DNA from: Ligustrum vulgare
Taxonomy: Eukaryota; Streptophyta; Magnoliopsida; Lamiales; Oleaceae
Assembly (NCBI GenBank): GCA_963555705.1
Contig: OY743168.1
Span: 99,713,925 to 99,777,924 of the forward strand
DNA length: 64,000 bases
Reading direction: 5' to 3'
In this document: piece by piece, positions 61,260-64,000 of the stretch
Position numbering within the stretch: position 1 is the stretch's first letter
Layout of the letters: the number at the start of each line of letters is the position of its first letter
Notes under the pieces: generated by a model
What the model was told of the DNA's origin: nothing
Database searches by the model: none
Seen by the model: only the letters and a program-made list of their open reading frames with translations
Program-made: the position numbers and the translations under genes

Positions 61260-62386
61260 ATGCATGTGGTTCCTCCGCCTACGCAGCGCACAGATCCGTT
61301 ATCCGGATCCACAAACGGGTCTCATGACCTCCGAATTTACCAGACATGGAAAGGAAGCAATGTGAGTTCATCCTTGTTCTATTTTCTCTCACATCTCTAT
61401 TATTCCTCAGTATTGTTATTAATTAGCGATGTTTTGTATAATTTCTTCTTAACACAATTACCTTCGATTGGAATTTGTGGCGCTAGACATGAGTATATTT
61501 TTTTAATTAAGTTGCTTAAAGGAAAAACTTAGCATAAGGAAAGAGGATAAAGCTAAGAAGAAGGCTTGATATTTTTTCTCATTCCCTTTCATGTACTATT
61601 TTAGTCAAATTGATTAGTTACGGAATTTATTGTTGACAAGAAAGTAGTTTTTCTAAGTGCAATTTTTAGATCGGCATTTAATTCTCATTTCCTCATAATT
61701 AATGTGTAAAAGCTTGCATCCGCATATCCCTGCAGCTTCAGGTTGTAAGTTGACATCTGCAAATTTATGCATTTGCTTTGGTCTTTGTGAAGACAAATGT
61801 TCTACATCAGATGCTAATTTACTTGGAAAGTACTGCAGTTAATAAATCATGGTTTATGTGGATTTATTAGTACATTTCCTTGTCTTGCGTCCAAACTGGA
61901 TTGGACTTTGGTTCAGTTCCTTTGATTACCATTTGAGTTATTTAGTATTTAAGGAACATCATTGTTACTGAAAAAGTGAAGACATGTATTTAACATCACC
62001 ACAGTTATGATGCTTAAAAAAAAAAAAAATCCTGATGGTATTATAAAAATCTCTAAAAAAGGAAAAAATATGTACACTGAAATGTTTATCTGATTTAGTC
62101 ATTTATGGAAATTGTGAAATGTCTTGAAATTAAAATTGATAAAGGTTAATGCTAATTATTTTTTTTAGTTTTGAAGTGATCGCTTGTTTTCTGGTGCAGA
62201 AATTTTTCCTTCAGGGAAGATTTATATTTGGGCCTGATGTGAGGTCACTAGCACTCAGTATTTTCCTGATTGTGGCTCCTGTCGCTGTGTTTTGTGTATT
62301 TGTTGCTAGAAAGCTAGTGGATGATTTTTCGCATCACTGGGGAATATCAATAATGGTTATTGCTGTTGTTTTCACGTTTTATGTAT

Positions 62387-62452
<66 letters not shown>

Positions 62453-63948
62453 GTGCGCGTGCACGGGGGAACATGGTGCACTTGAGATTTTTTTTTTTTT
62501 TTGAAATGTGTATACTGTGTGCTTATTAAACTTGGAATATCTGCAAGGAAGACTATAGTCAGAACATTGATTAGAAACAACAATGATGAATGCTGAACTC
62601 ATGGTTTAGGTAGTTTTATTAGCTGATAAAGTGGAAAACATTTCCATTTTTCCGGAACTTAATAAAGATGGAGGAATAACTTTTTCTTATTAGCTTTTCC
62701 TTGTTTTATGGCATAATAATTGCAAATAGGCCTTCTGGAGAAACATTATATGGTAGGTTTGGAGGGATCTCTTCCATGGTTATGTGAAATAAATTAAATT
62801 TCCATTAATCAATATAAACCTTTGTTCATTTAAAGCAAGGAAATTATGCCATGGAAGCTGTTGCATTTAAATAGTATTTACTGAATTCATGCTCTCACTT
62901 TCTTTGGCTTAAAATGTATTTGAATCATCATTCAGACATGGACTAATTGAATTCAGAGATCAGTTAAGCCTTCATATTGAGGTCATCTAGTCATACAGGA
63001 AGTGTTTGACAAGACAAAGGACATATATACTTTGTTGAAACTCTCCACTGACTTTTCCAGCCCCCCTCGTTTTGCTGCTCTACTAGCATTCAACAGTCTC
63101 ACTCAGGATCTTGCTTTTTCAAAATACTAGACATTTGACATTTAATACGTGTAAATATATGGTATCAATAGGTAGTGGTTCTGTTGCACGGACATTTCAA
63201 CTAGGGTAGCGTGTCCGACACGTGACGGACTCTTGTCGGATACGACACTCCACCGAAACTCTACTATGGTCGTTCTCCTTTCTTTATAAGAGAAATCATA
63301 TATTTTTCAACTCAAAATTATTATTAAATGACAAATGGGTACTCATAACAAAAAGATTTCAATAAGAAAAATTAATAACAAGTATAAAATTAAATTTATA
63401 GTATATAAATCAAGAATTTTAAAGATTTTAATTAACGTATTGACAACATGTCATGTCGGTACTTCTTTGAAAAATTGTGTGTTGATGTGTCCGACACGTA
63501 TCGTGTCGGATACATGTATCCTTGTCAGTGCATCATAGGGTAGTGATTACTAGGATTTGCTCTTGTTTTACATGGCACATAAAAAATTCTTGATGCAAGA
63601 CTTGTTTAATATTTCTGGAAGCCAAATTGTCAATTCTATCTTTTGTTGAATTTTCAGGATTTAATTCTTCTCCTGCTAACTTCTGGAAGAGATCCGGGTA
63701 TAATTCCTCGTAATGCACACCCCCCAGAACCTGAAGGCTATGAAGGGAATGCAGAAGGTGCACAAACCCCCCAGTTACGCTTGCCTCGCATTAAGGAAGT
63801 TGATGTTAATGGGATTAGTGTGAAAATTAAGTATTGTGACACCTGCATGCTTTACAGACCTCCCCGCTGCTCCCACTGTTCAATATGCAATAACTGTGTT
63901 GAGCGATTTGACCATCACTGCCCTTGGGTTGGTCAGTGCATTGGACTG
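61260..63948 (+). CDS. DHHC-type protein S-acyltransferase (PAT05/PAT07-like), exons 1-3, 3' end outside window
   Basis: Exons: 61260-61361, 62200-62382 and 63658-63948, all phase 0 with GT...AG introns, giving 192 residues. Start [13 protein letters not shown], then [18 protein letters not shown]1 about residues 52-72 and TM2 about 82-102. The DPG motif is at 107-109 ([14 protein letters not shown]), and the cysteine-rich domain holds [22 protein letters not shown] and the catalytic DHHC at 180-183 ([14 protein letters not shown]). It transfers palmitate to cysteines of membrane proteins; relatives sit at Golgi or plasma membrane. The remaining TM3-TM4 and tail lie beyond the window. No defect is seen. 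Intron 2 carries a (CT)n(AC)n tract and a hAT MITE. Confidence 0.95.
62387..62453. repeat. (CT)n(AC)n compound microsatellite in intron 2
   Basis: Begins within a few bases of the exon 2 splice donor (62383). Confidence 0.95.
63181..63540. mobile_element. hAT-related MITE in S-acyltransferase intron 2
   Basis: The left end CTGTTGCACGGACA and the right end, reverse-complemented, CTATGATGCACTGACA (near its outer edge) resemble the 54255-57438 hAT termini. They share CGTGTCCGACACG subterminal words. The flanks are TAGTGGTT (63173-63180) and TAGTGATT (63541-63548), an 8-bp duplication with one mismatch. It is probably a non-autonomous relative of that hAT family. Confidence 0.7.
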
Positions 63949-64000
63949 GTGAGATATGCATCATCTTAAAAGCTTTGACATGCCTTGTTCAGAGGATTAC

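Noticed and set aside
62383..62529. Open frame running through a Leu-Ser and His-Thr repeat after exon 2
   Set aside because: It is read-through of the (CT)n(AC)n microsatellite beyond the GTATG splice donor.
63949..63969. C-terminal VRYASS extension of the S-acyltransferase frame
   Set aside because: It follows a GTGAGA splice donor; the family continues with further membrane segments, so this is intron.

Overview
The window is a repeat-rich, AT-rich stretch of a flowering-plant nuclear genome, probably a eudicot. It holds two host genes that look intact as far as they can be read: a CC-type glutaredoxin (13267-13683, minus) and the first three exons of a DHHC protein S-acyltransferase of the Arabidopsis PAT05/PAT07 type (61260-63948, plus, running off the window). 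Two decayed host genes are also present: an intron-retaining fragment of 40S ribosomal protein SA (39005-39427) and a receptor-like cytoplasmic kinase (47479-58838) split by a nested stack of transposons.

Layout, left to right. 1-5076: Ty1/copia element, minus strand, interrupted by an 865-bp PIF/Harbinger-like MITE. 5863-10400: decayed L1-type LINE, minus strand. 12.0-14.1 kb: small MITEs around the glutaredoxin gene. 14.2-23.7 kb: tangled LTR material, including a 4.47-kb insertion (17124-21589) with about 0.6-kb terminal inverted repeats, TG...CA ends and a 5-bp target duplication. 23.7-24.3 kb: GC-richer sequence that looks like plant mitochondrial spacer. 24.3-34.86 kb: plastid-derived DNA (psbB, clpP exon 1, ndhJ-ndhK-ndhC, trnV-UAC, trnM-CAU, atpE), all decayed except a plausible trnM, and itself hit by a complete short LTR retrotransposon (25556-28543) and a solo LTR (28806-29686). 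35869-37383: solo LTR. 37435-38317: hAT-type MITE. 39731-44125: complete short gag/protease-only LTR retrotransposon carrying a second copy of the PIF/Harbinger-like MITE. 47842-57495: copia element inside the kinase gene, itself containing a solo LTR, a hAT MITE and a decayed 3.2-kb hAT transposon. The S-acyltransferase gene follows, with a small hAT MITE in intron 2.

Target-site duplications can be read for most insertions, so much of the order of events can be reconstructed. The most unusual signal is in the LTRs. Six LTRs or LTR-like regions, covering both copia and gypsy-like elements, each carry four to eight copies of a short palindrome (CATGCGATCGCATG, ACGCGATCGCGT or TTACGGCCGTAA, depending on the element). 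The copies sit in pairs 20-23 bp apart, with pairs separated by 30-31 or 51-54 bp. The palindrome differs between elements but the spacing is nearly constant. Where strand and a TATA-like sequence can be assigned, the array lies upstream of it. This looks like an undescribed regulatory or protein-binding module and is the main lead from this window.
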